Of a DNA stretch of 22,500 nucleotides, positions 1 through 10,700 are shown in pieces. Source of the stretch: Sphaeroforma sirkka (Eukaryota > Opisthokonta > Ichthyosporea > Ichthyophonida); assembly GCA_001586965.3 (NCBI GenBank), contig LUCW03002620.1:35001-57500 (forward strand). The letters run 5' to 3'. A program made the position numbers and the translations under genes. Every line of letters begins with the position of its first letter. The first letter of the stretch is position 1. The notes under the pieces were generated by a model. It was not told where the DNA came from and did not search any database. It saw only the letters and a program-made list of their open reading frames with translations.

Positions 1-151
1 AACTGCATCTGGCATAGGAGATGTTCGTCCGCGAAAACGTATGTTATAGTGCGGAGACCGGAATATTCTTGTTTTATTAATTTGCACTAGATATGGTTAC
101 TGGTTTGGTGCGGCTTAGTATGTCGAATACTACGAAGTTTACCTACTTCCG
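1..151. other. Left-edge unique segment, no supported gene
   Basis: This is unique sequence before the first microsatellite. A short + frame is open from base 1 to a TAG at 88-90 (about 29 codons). It could be the tail of an exon that begins outside the window, but nothing in it resembles a known family and it is too short to support. Confidence 0.4.
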
Positions 152-158
152 ATATATA

Positions 159-213
<55 letters not shown>

Positions 214-345
214 GTGTCTGTGTCTGTGTCTGTGTCTGTAAATATATATTTCTGTGTCTGTGTCTGTGTCTGTAAATATATATTTCTGTGTCTGTGTCTG
301 TGTCTGTATATTTTTATGTATATGTGCATATATATATGTCGGTGT
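152..345. repeat. (AT)n tract followed by a 34-bp higher-order TCTGTG repeat
   Basis: About 60 bp of (AT)n runs into hexamer repeats of TCTGTG. From about 217 the hexamers are organised in a 34-bp higher-order unit: four TCTGT(G) steps followed by an AAATATATATT-type spacer. Units start at 217, 251 and 285, and the last is incomplete. The short ORF over this stretch is only the translation of the repeat. Confidence 0.9.
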
Positions 346-539
346 GTACGTGTGCGTCTATGTATCTATGAGGCAATGTATGTTCATTAATAAAGCATGT
401 ATTTGTGTCCGTCCTTCTTCGTGAATTCATGCAGAGATGCATGAACAGTATTACGGCGTTGTGTATATTCTATGAATCATAGTGCTAACTTAATCTCATT
501 ATCTCGATACATAGATTACTTTCATTCAAAACATATTAG

Positions 540-712
540 TGTGTATATATGTATATATGTATATATATATATATGTGTGTGTGTGTGTATACTATTTATA
601 TAATATGTATGTGTGCGTGTATGTATATGTATATGTATATGTATATATACGTATGTGTGTATTTATGTATGTATACATGTATGTATGTGTACCTATGTAT
701 ATGTATATTCTT
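540..712. repeat. AT/GT compound microsatellite
   Basis: Alternating TATA, TGTG and GTAT runs (for example the GTATGTATAT patterns at 545-570 and 605-695). Open frames here, rich in Y, I, V and C, are artefacts of the repeat. Confidence 0.85.
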
Positions 713-1215
713 AATACTAATAGTCGAGCATGAACACACATGCGCCATTTATATCTACACAGGTATGAATTGCTTATATAAGTTTTTCCTATATTGTATT
801 GGTATGCAACATGTATGTACAGGAATATGTAAAGCTGTGTATGTATTGATATCCATTTGAAGTCAAACCAATATAAATACTTTATTTGTTTTCTGTGTAC
901 GAATCCGTGTCTATCCGTATATACAAATAGATAGATATGTATATATGTCTGTATGTGTAAGGTTGTGGATCTTTGCTCGAGCACATTGCTTCTCTCGCCA
1001 GAATATTATTTATTTATAAAAATAGAATAACATATGTGTACTCTAAGCGATGTATAAGCTATGGACAGCGGGGGCACTGGTATGTATTAATCGCTTGTAT
1101 CCATATGCTAATCTATATATCACAGTTTTGTGTATGCATGTACACACGTGTAGGAATATGAATACATATTCAAATGATCAGAGCAGGGAGTGCAATCTTA
1201 GACTCGACCGTTATA
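713..1215. other. AT-rich unique island, no gene seen
   Basis: Unique sequence between two microsatellite blocks. No open frame has coding-like composition on either strand, and no tRNA-like A and B boxes were found. Nothing can be assigned. Confidence 0.5.
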
Positions 1216-1362
1216 TATATGCGTTTGTAAGTGTATGCATGTATGTTCGTATGCATATATATGTGTATATATATATATATATTATTATATTATTATTTTG
1301 TTTTGTTTTATTTTGTTTTATTTATATATATATATATTATTATATATATATATATTTATATA
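1216..1362. repeat. AT microsatellite with TTTTG-type pentamers
   Basis: (AT)n interrupted by ATTATT steps and a short run of TTTTG/TTTTA pentamers around 1295-1320. Confidence 0.8.
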
Positions 1363-1676
1363 ACCGAATTCAAATAGGCACAATTATCTCATTTTTCCAT
1401 CATTAATTCTTCCGGAACTTCATTAGATGTTGGACATAGTGCTGTCAGGACGAGAGCCACAACCTAGGTACAGGTGATTTGAGACCATGGTCGATCTACA
1501 AAGCCCGTTGTCTAACCTTCAAGAAATTCATGACCAGTCTATAGCGAGTATGCAAGCGAGAAAGCGCCTCTCCGGATACTGATGCACGTGTGATCAAATG
1601 GTATTGATCACCGCAAATTAAAATAAAATGAAGTTATTGACGCCGATGGAACACGTGCGCGGACCTTTTTTTCATG
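1363..1676. other. Unique island of mixed composition, no gene seen
   Basis: About 310 bp of near-balanced composition inside a repeat desert. All six frames are broken by stops. I looked for a tRNA or tRNA-derived SINE because of a GGTCGATCT segment near 1489 but found no convincing A box, B box or cloverleaf. Confidence 0.4.
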
Positions 1677-4046
<2,370 letters not shown>

Positions 4047-4498
4047 TCAGCCAATACTTAAAGAATCATACTTTGTACAAAGTTAGGATAGGAACATACT
4101 TTACACATGGTGTAGATGCTCTCCCTTAAAATCAAATCGGAATCAAACAACTTTACCAGTCCTGATATACTATTTGCAGCAACCAAATCACCGTGATGTA
4201 TTTTGTCCTGACATTGACACTCTATCGTCTCCTGAAGTAGATGCTCGTATTTAATAGTTGGTACGGAGAAACCCCCCTTAAGACAAATGGGACCAACTCC
4301 CCGGCTACAATACGCATACATACTTCAATACGGCTCGAACCAACACAGGCACACTTAGTCACCGGGTACAGGACTATAGATTGTACTACATGCCTGACAG
4401 CTGTATATGATGTACAAGCATGCAAGCATGACCTTCTCGCCACACCAGCCATGTGATCCAACGCACCAGTGCATGACATCGCCCATGTGGTCTGGATC
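4047..4498. other. 3' flank of the PDZ gene, possible small coding remnant on the minus strand
   Basis: This unique DNA lies downstream of the minus-strand PDZ gene and probably holds its 3' UTR; a variant ATTAAA signal on the minus strand lies at 4250-4255. A minus-strand frame is open over 4058-4321 and has fairly protein-like composition (including the stretch DLVAANSISGLVKLFDSD), but I recognise no family. A possible 5' splice site (GCA/GTAAGA) sits just before the PDZ stop and a good 3' site (CTACTTCAG) near 4228. An alternative terminal exon is therefore possible, but that junction enters a different frame from the 4058-4321 one. Confidence 0.35.
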
Positions 4499-6487
4499 TC
4501 AACTCAGCTTCTTCTTACTGCCCACCGCCGCCAGTACGTCACGCTTCTTGGTACCCGGTTTCAACTCCTCTATCTCCACCACCTCGATGTTCTCTGTATC
4601 CTTGAGGCGCCTGTCCAACCTCAGCGACGCTCCAACATACGCTGCCACGGTGGTATTTAGGCGTTTCGCGTGAAGGTGTCGGCTGACGCGCCTATTCATC
4701 TTCTCCCATACATGATCCTTCATGAACATGAGGTCGAGCTTGGTGTACCGTGCACACATCCTGGTCATAATCCCGTCTATCACGTCGTCGGGCAGGCCCA
4801 GTACACACCTGTCGTTCACAGACAGCAATGCATAGCCTACACACACCCCGGTCCAGTACGCGCCACGCGTCTTATCCACCTGGGTCACCTTCCTGCCCTT
4901 GAAACTCAGACCCACCACACCCCCCTCTGGGCACACCAACCCCTTATACAGCATAATCCAGGGCTGTCCATAGGTCTCCAGTGTGATGTGTCTCGTGCTC
5001 TCCAGAGTCTGTTGTACGTTGTGTATGCCTCGGATGGGGTGGCCGTTGAGGGAGACTACCTTATCACCCCAGGACAAGCCCATGCGAAACGCACCCGACT
5101 GTGTGCCCAGACTGTCCTCAAACTCCTCCACATGCAGCACCATGCAGTGCCTATTCACCGCCACTATCTCCGCCCCGAATCGTGCAGTGGCATTCGTCTT
5201 GTACGCTGCTACTTCCTTCTTCAACGGGTTGGTCTTGATATTGTTTATACCAGCAGTATTCTCGGTATGAGGGGCGTGTGGAGTGTCCATGTATTCCACC
5301 TCCTTCTCCTTGTAGATAGATCGGAACGTGGTTGCGCCTGCGTTCAGGTCCGTGTCTAAGTCCAGCGAAGCTTCCGAGAACTCCGCAAGGTTTGACATCG
5401 CATTACTTGATAGAGACCTTTTGATCTTTGTGCGTATCCCGTGTGGAATTCGGGGGCTCCTACGCCTACTGCCCAAGCTCTCTGGCCCAACCCCGTCTCG
5501 TGAATTAATACCGTTGCCATTAATATCAGTATTAGTTTCCCCTGCTTGGCCCGTGTTGGCGGCCGAGGTTTGACCATCCCCACCACTCCCGTCAATAGAT
5601 ACAACATACCTACCATGCTGCTTGTTTTGATTCCTGTCATCATGCGGGACGTACAAGTGTGACCCGCCCTGGTTTTCATCTGACCTGGGTACTCTCAGAT
5701 CCTGCAAGGAGCTTGACCGTGCTTGCCCCTGTGTGCTCCTGCCTTTCGGCTTGTTACTTCTTCCAGTTGCGCCTTTCACCCAACTCGACAACACCCCCTG
5801 TGCTTTGGAGCCTTTACGCACCAGCTTCCCACTTATATTGTTCTTTGGCGATGGCTTGCCGCTAGTGCTGGACTGCTTCTCTACGGTACACCTGCCAGAA
5901 TCACTGTTTTCAGCCTTTTTGGTACCTCCAATAGACCCAGGGCTTTGTCCGTTCTGGGGGTGGTCCGAAACTAAACCTGGAGCAGTACTGGCACGCTGTA
6001 ACTGAGTCTGATTTCCTCTTGCGCCTCTTTCACTTCTTGCGTTGTCATGGCAATACCTCTCAGTACTGACGCTGGGTGCAGCCGTATCTGCCCTCGCTCT
6101 ATTCGATCGCCCAACTGTCAATTTCTTGTCTCCCCGTCTCGCTATAGCCCGCTTCTCACTCTCCTCATACTTTGAATCAGACAGGTGGTTGGTAGTACTG
6201 TTTAAAACTTTTGATGGACTAGACTGTCGCATTTTTTGATGTCGTTCACTTTGTTTTTTCACGCCTACTTCTTTTCCCTTTCTATCAGTATCCGTATTAG
6301 GGCTTCTTTTTACCGAGTGATAATCCGAGGCGTCCGGTGTATCACGCATGTCTGTATCTAATTCACTACGTGGGTTCTGAGACCTGCATCTGTGATCGAT
6401 ATTGTCTCTAATATCTTGATTACTATTACTGCGGTTTTGCATAGCCCAGTCTATGCGTGATGCAGGCACCCGACGTCCCGGATGCAT
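4499..6487 (-). CDS. Two-PDZ-domain protein with long disordered basic N-terminus
   Basis: From the first in-frame ATG (complement of 6485-6487) this is an uninterrupted 662-residue protein ending in TGA. Residues 1 to about 430 are rich in S, R, N, G, K and D, with no hydrophobic segment and many RS and KGxS patches, so this part is probably disordered. Residues about 437-507 form a PDZ domain: a beta-strand pattern leads to a MGLSWGDKVVSLNGHPI core, where the usual G-D-x-(I/V)-x-x-(I/V)-N-G signature is visible. Residues about 517-590 form a second, more divergent PDZ, with GVCVGYALLSVNDRCVLGL in the equivalent place. A short basic tail follows. PDZ domains bind C-terminal peptides and usually scaffold signalling or cortical complexes. 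There is no kinase, GUK or SH3 domain and no signal peptide. The frame stays open upstream to 6691 without an ATG, so an upstream exon may exist. Family assignment is from motif recognition only. Confidence 0.8.
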   Translation of the reverse strand: MHPGRRVPASRIDWAMQNRSNSNQDIRDNIDHRCRSQNPRSELDTDMRDTPDASDYHSVKRSPNTDTDRKGKEVGVKKQSERHQKMRQSSPSKVLNSTTNHLSDSKYEESEKRAIARRGDKKLTVGRSNRARADTAAPSVSTERYCHDNARSERGARGNQTQLQRASTAPGLVSDHPQNGQSPGSIGGTKKAENSDSGRCTVEKQSSTSGKPSPKNNISGKLVRKGSKAQGVLSSWVKGATGRSNKPKGRSTQGQARSSSLQDLRVPRSDENQGGSHLYVPHDDRNQNKQHGRYVVSIDGSGGDGQTSAANTGQAGETNTDINGNGINSRDGVGPESLGSRRRSPRIPHGIRTKIKRSLSSNAMSNLAEFSEASLDLDTDLNAGATTFRSIYKEKEVEYMDTPHAPHTENTAGINNIKTNPLKKEVAAYKTNATARFGAEIVAVNRHCMVLHVEEFEDSLGTQSGAFRMGLSWGDKVVSLNGHPIRGIHNVQQTLESTRHITLETYGQPWIMLYKGLVCPEGGVVGLSFKGRKVTQVDKTRGAYWTGVCVGYALLSVNDRCVLGLPDDVIDGIMTRMCARYTKLDLMFMKDHVWEKMNRRVSRHLHAKRLNTTVAAYVGASLRLDRRLKDTENIEVVEIEELKPGTKKRDVLAAVGSKKKLS

Positions 6488-6576
6488 TGAGATGTCGTTT
6501 ACCTTAACAATATGACGGATTTTTCTTGAACGCTGAGAGGCTCTATCATTCAAAGTTGACGATACTTGTAGAAGGC

Positions 6577-6827
6577 CTGTGTTATTGTAACAACTATTAG
6601 AAATATAAATGCAAATCGAGTCGTCTACGAGTCTACTACGTTCATTTACAGACAGTTGCTTGGTACATGCCACACTTTGTGTAGCGTACAACCTCCGTAG
6701 TATGTTTTACAACACCAACACACGAATACGTGCTTATGTAGTGAAGGTTCAGAACAATGATCGTAAGTCGGTCACCATATCTACCCTCCACGAATAGTAA
6801 GCAGGTACACGCTCCTTCTGACCTCAA
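6577..6827 (-). other. Possible upstream exon and intron of the PDZ gene
   Basis: On the minus strand a frame open from 6827 reaches a GTAAAT donor at 6649. An acceptor ending CACAG lies at 6577, preceded by a CTAAT branch-like motif. Removing these 73 bp would join the two frames in phase and extend the PDZ protein upstream of its first ATG. The putative exon has a plausible but unremarkable composition, and its own start is not clear. This is inference from splice motifs only. Confidence 0.25.
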
Positions 6828-7390
6828 TAGGCTTCTAAATCATCGTCAAGTCGACAAAGTTGGTCAGATATTCATTGCCACAAGAGGCTTTTAGGGTTAT
6901 TGTATGCCTTGGGTTATATCAAGAGAGTATGTATTTTTTTATATTTTGTTTTTAAAAATATTGTTGATTGTATAATTGAATTCAGTACAAGTAAACATTG
7001 TATGTATGTATGTACAAAAGCACGAGTTAGATGTAACCTTTTATGGAAAAATCTCGTTCTAGCGGGAACTTCTCTTGCTCTTTCTTCTGCGTCATGCATA
7101 TTTGACTGGTTATCTGTATTTACAAACTCCTTCTCGATAGTTCATCTCGCCTGCTGTCCAAGAGCAGTCAGCTTGTGGTAAGTACCTATGTTTCACACCA
7201 CGTGATTACGAGGTTTGTATATATTGTCGACACATTGTAATCAGGATTATATTTGCAATTAAAAATTAAAACCATAATGTTGATATGTGCCTTATTGTGA
7301 TATGTGCATTAAAATATGGTATATTCTTGCACAATAATATAGTTGAGTTGTGGCCTTGCTTTTAGTTGTTTCTTGTTGCCTTAATCCCAT
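6828..7390. other. AT-rich intergenic region, no firm gene
   Basis: No recognisable protein. On the minus strand, a short frame starting MHDAEERAREVP (ATG near 7099) has coding-like composition for about 30 codons and could be a 5' exon of the PDZ gene, but no clear splice connection can be drawn. The rest is AT-rich. Confidence 0.35.
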
Positions 7391-8070
7391 CAATAGTCGA
7401 CCTAGGCTCAGTAACTGATCAAAAACGGAAAGAATAATGGGACATTTCACGGACTGCTCTCATAAATGCGACTCTTGTTATTTTGGTACGTGTACGGATG
7501 TATTAATTAGCGTGAATATATGCTTGATTTTTTTCTACAAAACCTTCTGATCGTGGTTTGTCAGTGGGTAACAGCAGCCAATGTACATTCAATAAATGTT
7601 TACCTACCCGTATAGACCCAGTATTGAAAAGTACCAGGTACAGTAGCTCATTTTTTTCATTATAATTTTCTTCAGTGTAATACACTATAGAGGATATACA
7701 CCAGATTATGCAGCCCTATTAATTCGATAAAAACGTTTCTTGTATCAAATCGTCATCGTCCTATCAAACAGTACGACTAAGAGACACAGTAGACAATTTT
7801 AGTGTGACACGCCCAGGTACAGCAGCAATGTAAATTCAAAAAATTATTTTCGTGAATTGATTGCTTCCCCAGCAGTCGACCCGGGCACAGTAGCACTGTA
7901 AATTCAAAAAATGATTTTCTTGATTCAAATGGTCCCTAGCAGCAGACCTGTACTACTAGTACACGGACCAGGGATTGTAGCACTGAAATTTCCATAAATA
8001 TTTTCTTGATTCAAGTAGCCCCTAGCAGCACATGTACTACTAGTACACGGACCAGGGATTGTAGCACTGT
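7391..8070 (+). repeat. Degenerate 68-84 bp minisatellite
   Basis: Several diverged copies share the core 'gcacagtagcactgtaaatt' followed by a 'TTTTCTTGATTCAA' block and an 'AGCAGnCGACC' block. The best copies start near 7811, 7880, 7949 and 8033. The last two share a perfect TGTACTACTAGTACACGG segment, which contains an imperfect palindrome, at a spacing of 84 bp. Weaker relatives appear near 7394 and 7565. Copies grow more divergent leftwards, suggesting an old array that last expanded on the right. Confidence 0.75.
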
Positions 8071-8088
8071 AATTTCCATACATGGAAG

Positions 8089-8485
8089 TAATATTAATGA
8101 TATCGGCATTCTGGCACGTTGTCTGAAAGAATCTGCGTAAACTAGATGTATGCGAAACGGGCTTAGTCGATATTAGCACCCACATCTTCGTTGGGTGGAC
8201 GTGAGTCACACTGGTGTGACCGATGTCAGTTCTTTAGCAAGGTGTGAGTGGATAACTGATGTTTTTGTGAACGACACGAAGGTGAGTGATATTAGCATGT
8301 TGGCACAGTGCTCACACCTTCTTTGGGTGGACGTGAGCCGCACATGTATGACCGATGTCAGCACGTTGTCACAAGATACGACTGTAATTGAATTCAGTTC
8401 GGACCTATACCCTTACGAACCAGCCGAACTTGATTACGATGAATATCTCTTTATCGCTGAATATAGAGATTGCAAGCGAGTGTAG
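8089..8485 (+). pseudogene. Leucine-rich-repeat protein relic
   Basis: The open part runs from about 8177 to a TAG ending at 8485. It encodes two and a half LRRs of about 23 residues whose consensus resembles LxxLxVSxTxVTDVSxLAxC, for example DVSHTGVTDVSSLARC and VNDTKVSDISMLAQC. An acidic, non-repeat tail of about 35 residues follows (SSDLYPYEPAELDYDEY). This tail could be a true C-terminus. Upstream at 8089-8176 the same repeat can be read in other frames (INDIGILARC, then LDVCETGLVDIS), with an in-frame stop and lost length, so the 5' part has decayed. No ATG suits the open part. LRRs of this kind are protein-interaction surfaces, often in expanded surface or adhesion families of protists. 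A fragment of a larger or duplicated gene is likely. Confidence 0.65.
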
Positions 8486-8559
8486 ACAAGCTGGAGAATC
8501 TAATCGGGTCTCGTGTCTAGGTAAATAAATATGTGTCAGTCGTCACGAGCGAGATATCT

Positions 8560-8955
8560 TTACGACGTGGAACGCCGTAAAATGCTCAAGTCTCCGTCTC
8601 TGCAAGTAAACACCTTTCTGACATCGGGTGACTCCATGATTTCTTGGAACCAGATTCGGACGGATCTTCTCTTGTCATGTCGACCAGTGTAGCATACTCT
8701 TTTGAACGGATCATAAATTTGAACGTGTGTGAGAGTCGGGCTCCCTTCCGTGTCCACACCCAAAACTTGTGGAAGGTTTGACGGCATAGTGTCATGTAGC
8801 CAAACAATTTCATTGATAATTTGCCAGTTTTTCGGTACTATACTCAATATTACTGATTGCAATGATCGTGACTGTCGTTGAATTTCAATACTACTACTCT
8901 TACGGGTTTCGGTAGTAGATTGTCGTAGATATAGTCTAGTATACCGTTTTTCACA
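8560..8955 (-). pseudogene. DEDD-family 3'-5' exonuclease domain fragment (RNase D/EXD-like)
   Basis: A minus-strand frame is open for about 130 codons. Its middle and end match the DnaQ-like 3'-5' exonuclease fold. The Exo I motif is VLGVDTEGSP with the catalytic D and E, followed by a THVQIYDP strand. The Exo II region is SPDVRKVFTCRDGDLSIL, where the K-V-x-x-C-R-x-x-D pattern is that of RNase D, Werner and EXD1-like enzymes. The frame ends just after Exo II, so the Exo III motif (Y/H-x3-D) is not in the frame. A stretch reading FYGVPRRKDISLV continues the family pattern in another frame, so the gene is broken. There is no usable ATG before the Exo I motif apart from one 12 residues upstream (DTMPSN), so an upstream exon or truncation is implied. 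Exonuclease identity is from motifs; activity is not expected from this fragment. Confidence 0.65.
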
Positions 8956-9015
8956 TCAACGTCGATATCAGTTGATCTGCAGATTACATTTATTAGATCA
9001 ATCTTTTGTTGTAAC

Positions 9016-9115
9016 GTCCACAGTGACATTTAAAGCGGTACCTTTGTTTTGTTGTGACGTGGATAATTCAAATGTCCACAGTGACATTTAAAGCGGTACC
9101 TTTGTTGTGTTTTGT
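9016..9115 (+). repeat. 58-bp tandem duplication
   Basis: A segment starting GTCCACAGTGACATTTAAAG at 9016 is repeated almost perfectly from 9074, with a GTTTTGTTGTG tail. The match is at least 33 bp, so the duplication is recent. Confidence 0.9.
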
Positions 9116-9290
9116 TGTGTATGAAATGTTATCCGAGTTCTTATGGTTTGGGGACTTTTTCGAGTGGTGACAGTCCATGCATGCACTGAATGGGTGACTG
9201 GGTGACATAAACGCACGAGTGGATACATATATATGATATATACTACACTTCGATTCACCCTCATCCTGAACAGATAGGACAGTAGAATTT

Positions 9291-9459
9291 CAAACTTGCA
9301 CCGCCGATTAATGGTGACGACCACTTGTCGGTCGCCTGTGGTGGTCGACGGTCGCCTGTTCAAATTACCACATTCAGTGTGTGACCCAGCCGGTGGTCAA
9401 ACTTGTACCGCCGACTAATGGTGACAACCAATTGTCGGTCTGGTCGACGGTCGCCTGTT
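9291..9459 (+). repeat. Direct repeat of about 65 bp, two copies 107 bp apart
   Basis: Copies lie at 9291-9360 and 9398-9459. They share CAAACTTG(C/T)ACCGCCGA(T/C)TAATGGTGAC and end in TGGTCGACGGTCGCCTGTT. The first copy also contains an internal GGTCGCCTG duplication that the second lacks. Confidence 0.88.
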
Positions 9460-9587
9460 AATTCCAGAAAATATATAAATATAGATATATGGTCCGTTCC
9501 GCACCACAACCTGACATAAACCGCTCAACTGGTCTTATGGATATGTAATTTGTAGCCAGAGTCGTACAAAATTGCCTCCAATACCGT

Positions 9588-9800
9588 TTGCGTATTTCAG
9601 AAAACGAGCCGAATAGGGAAAAACTATTCGCAACCTATTGGATAACCTCGTACGTATATAGCATTATTTTAAATAAAAATGTATATCGGTCTGTCGCTTA
9701 TTTTAATGAGCATGCTGTGAGGTGCATCGCGGACGTAGATTCACGTCACTCGGTGTACTATTCAGATATATATTTAACATATTTAGTATATCCAACTGTC
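9588..9800 (+). pseudogene. 5' fragment related to the gene at 10680
   Basis: A 44-bp segment at 9710-9753 is shared with 10560-10603 and 10655-10698. In the open frame here it reads HAVRCIADVDSRHSVYY. The third copy, at the start of the 10680 gene, reads HDAICLVDMDSCTMERD in the corresponding frame. The frame then runs into the minisatellite at 9819. This looks like a duplicated and decayed 5' end of the same gene; no complete product is possible. Confidence 0.45.
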
Positions 9801-9818
9801 CACAATGTTGTGACTGGC

Positions 9819-10021
9819 TGGCTCAAAAACTCAGAATTTTGAAATATATGAGCTTCAAAAATCTCAGAATTGTGTACGAGTCGGCTCAAAAAAACTCAGA
9901 ATTGTGTACGGGCTGGCTCAAAAACTCGGAATTTTGAAATATAAGCGCTTCAAAAACCTCGGAATTTTGAAATATAAGCGCGTCAAAAATCTCAGAATTG
10001 TGTACGAGCCGGCTGAAAAAA
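9819..10021 (+). repeat. Minisatellite of six 31-33 bp units with two alternating tail types
   Basis: Units start at 9823, 9855, 9886, 9918, 9950 and 9983, each opening with TCAAAAA(n)CTC(A/G)GAATT. The tails are either TTGAAATATAAGCGC (type A) or GTGTACGAGCCGGC (type B), in the order A-B-B-A-A-B. A decayed start of a seventh unit follows at 10014. ORFs over the array are repeat translations. Confidence 0.9.
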
Positions 10022-10112
10022 CTTGCTTTTGTTGTTACTATGTATCAATACCGAAAACCTTTGGTATAGCACTCTCAATCGACCATGTTTCCATAAGTCG
10101 ACTCAATAGACC

Positions 10113-10520
10113 ATGTCTTCATGTCTCCAAGTATCCACACCGAGAACATCGTGTGGTCATGTCTCTATGTATGCACACCGAGAACATCGTGTGGTGCACG
10201 CTCAATCGACTATGTCTTCATGTCTCCAAGTATCCTCACCGAGAACATCGTGTGGTGCACGCTCATTCGACCATGTCTCCATGTCTTCATGTCTCCAAGT
10301 ATCCTCACCGAGAACATCGTGTGGTCATGTCTCTTAAGTATCCTCGCCGAGAACATCGTGTGGTGCACGCTCAATCGACCATGTCTTCATGTCTCCCAAG
10401 TATCCTCACCGAGAACATCGTGTGGTGCACGCTCAATCGACCATGTCTTCATGTCTCGAAATATCCATGCCGAGAACATCGTGTGGTGCACGTTCAGCCA
10501 ACCATGTCTTAATGTCTCCA
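10113..10520 (+). repeat. Minisatellite with seven copies of GAGAACATCGTGTGGT in two unit lengths
   Basis: The core GAGAACATCGTGTGGT recurs at 10142, 10180, 10241, 10310, 10349, 10411 and 10472. Long units (61-69 bp) also carry TCAATCGACCATGTCTTCATG and CTCCAAGTATCC; the two short units (38 and 39 bp) lack the CAATCGACCATGTCTTC part. All three forward frames are open across parts of the array, which is a repeat effect and not evidence of a gene. Confidence 0.93.
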
Positions 10521-10545
10521 AGTGTATATATATATTAAATATTTC

Positions 10546-10700
10546 TAGTTCGTGCGTGTGCATGATGCGATGTGCATCGCGGACGTATAATCACGTCACT
10601 CGGATATATACCACATATATCAGTATACTATAGATATAGTTGGTTCGTGCGTGTGCATGATGCGATATGCTTAGTGGACATGGATTCATGCACGATGGAA
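10546..10700 (+). repeat. 95-bp tandem duplication overlapping the 5' end of the next gene
   Basis: TTCGTGCGTGTGCATGATGC occurs at about 10549 and 10643. The 44-bp core is at 10560-10603 and 10655-10698, the second copy covering the putative start codon of the gene at 10680. A third relative lies at 9710-9753. The two near copies differ mainly by substitutions after GATGCGAT. Confidence 0.8.

Noticed and set aside
1470-1510. Possible tRNA or tRNA-derived SINE
   Set aside because: A B-box-like word is present, but there is no A box at the right distance, no cloverleaf and no poly-A or poly-T tail.
4670-5974. Several plus-strand ORFs opposite the PDZ gene (up to 229 codons)
   Set aside because: They are antisense shadows of a GC-rich minus-strand coding region that has recognisable PDZ motifs.
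10142-10490. Resemblance to a CRISPR array (16-bp identical repeats, semi-regular spacing)
   Set aside because: The intervals are themselves repeats of one another and not unique spacers, there are no cas genes, and the context is eukaryotic.
9904-10633. ORFs of up to 202 codons across the GAGAACATCG array
   Set aside because: The peptide is a repeat translation (HREHRVVH..., PRTSCGARS...) open in all three frames, which reflects unit length and not selection.
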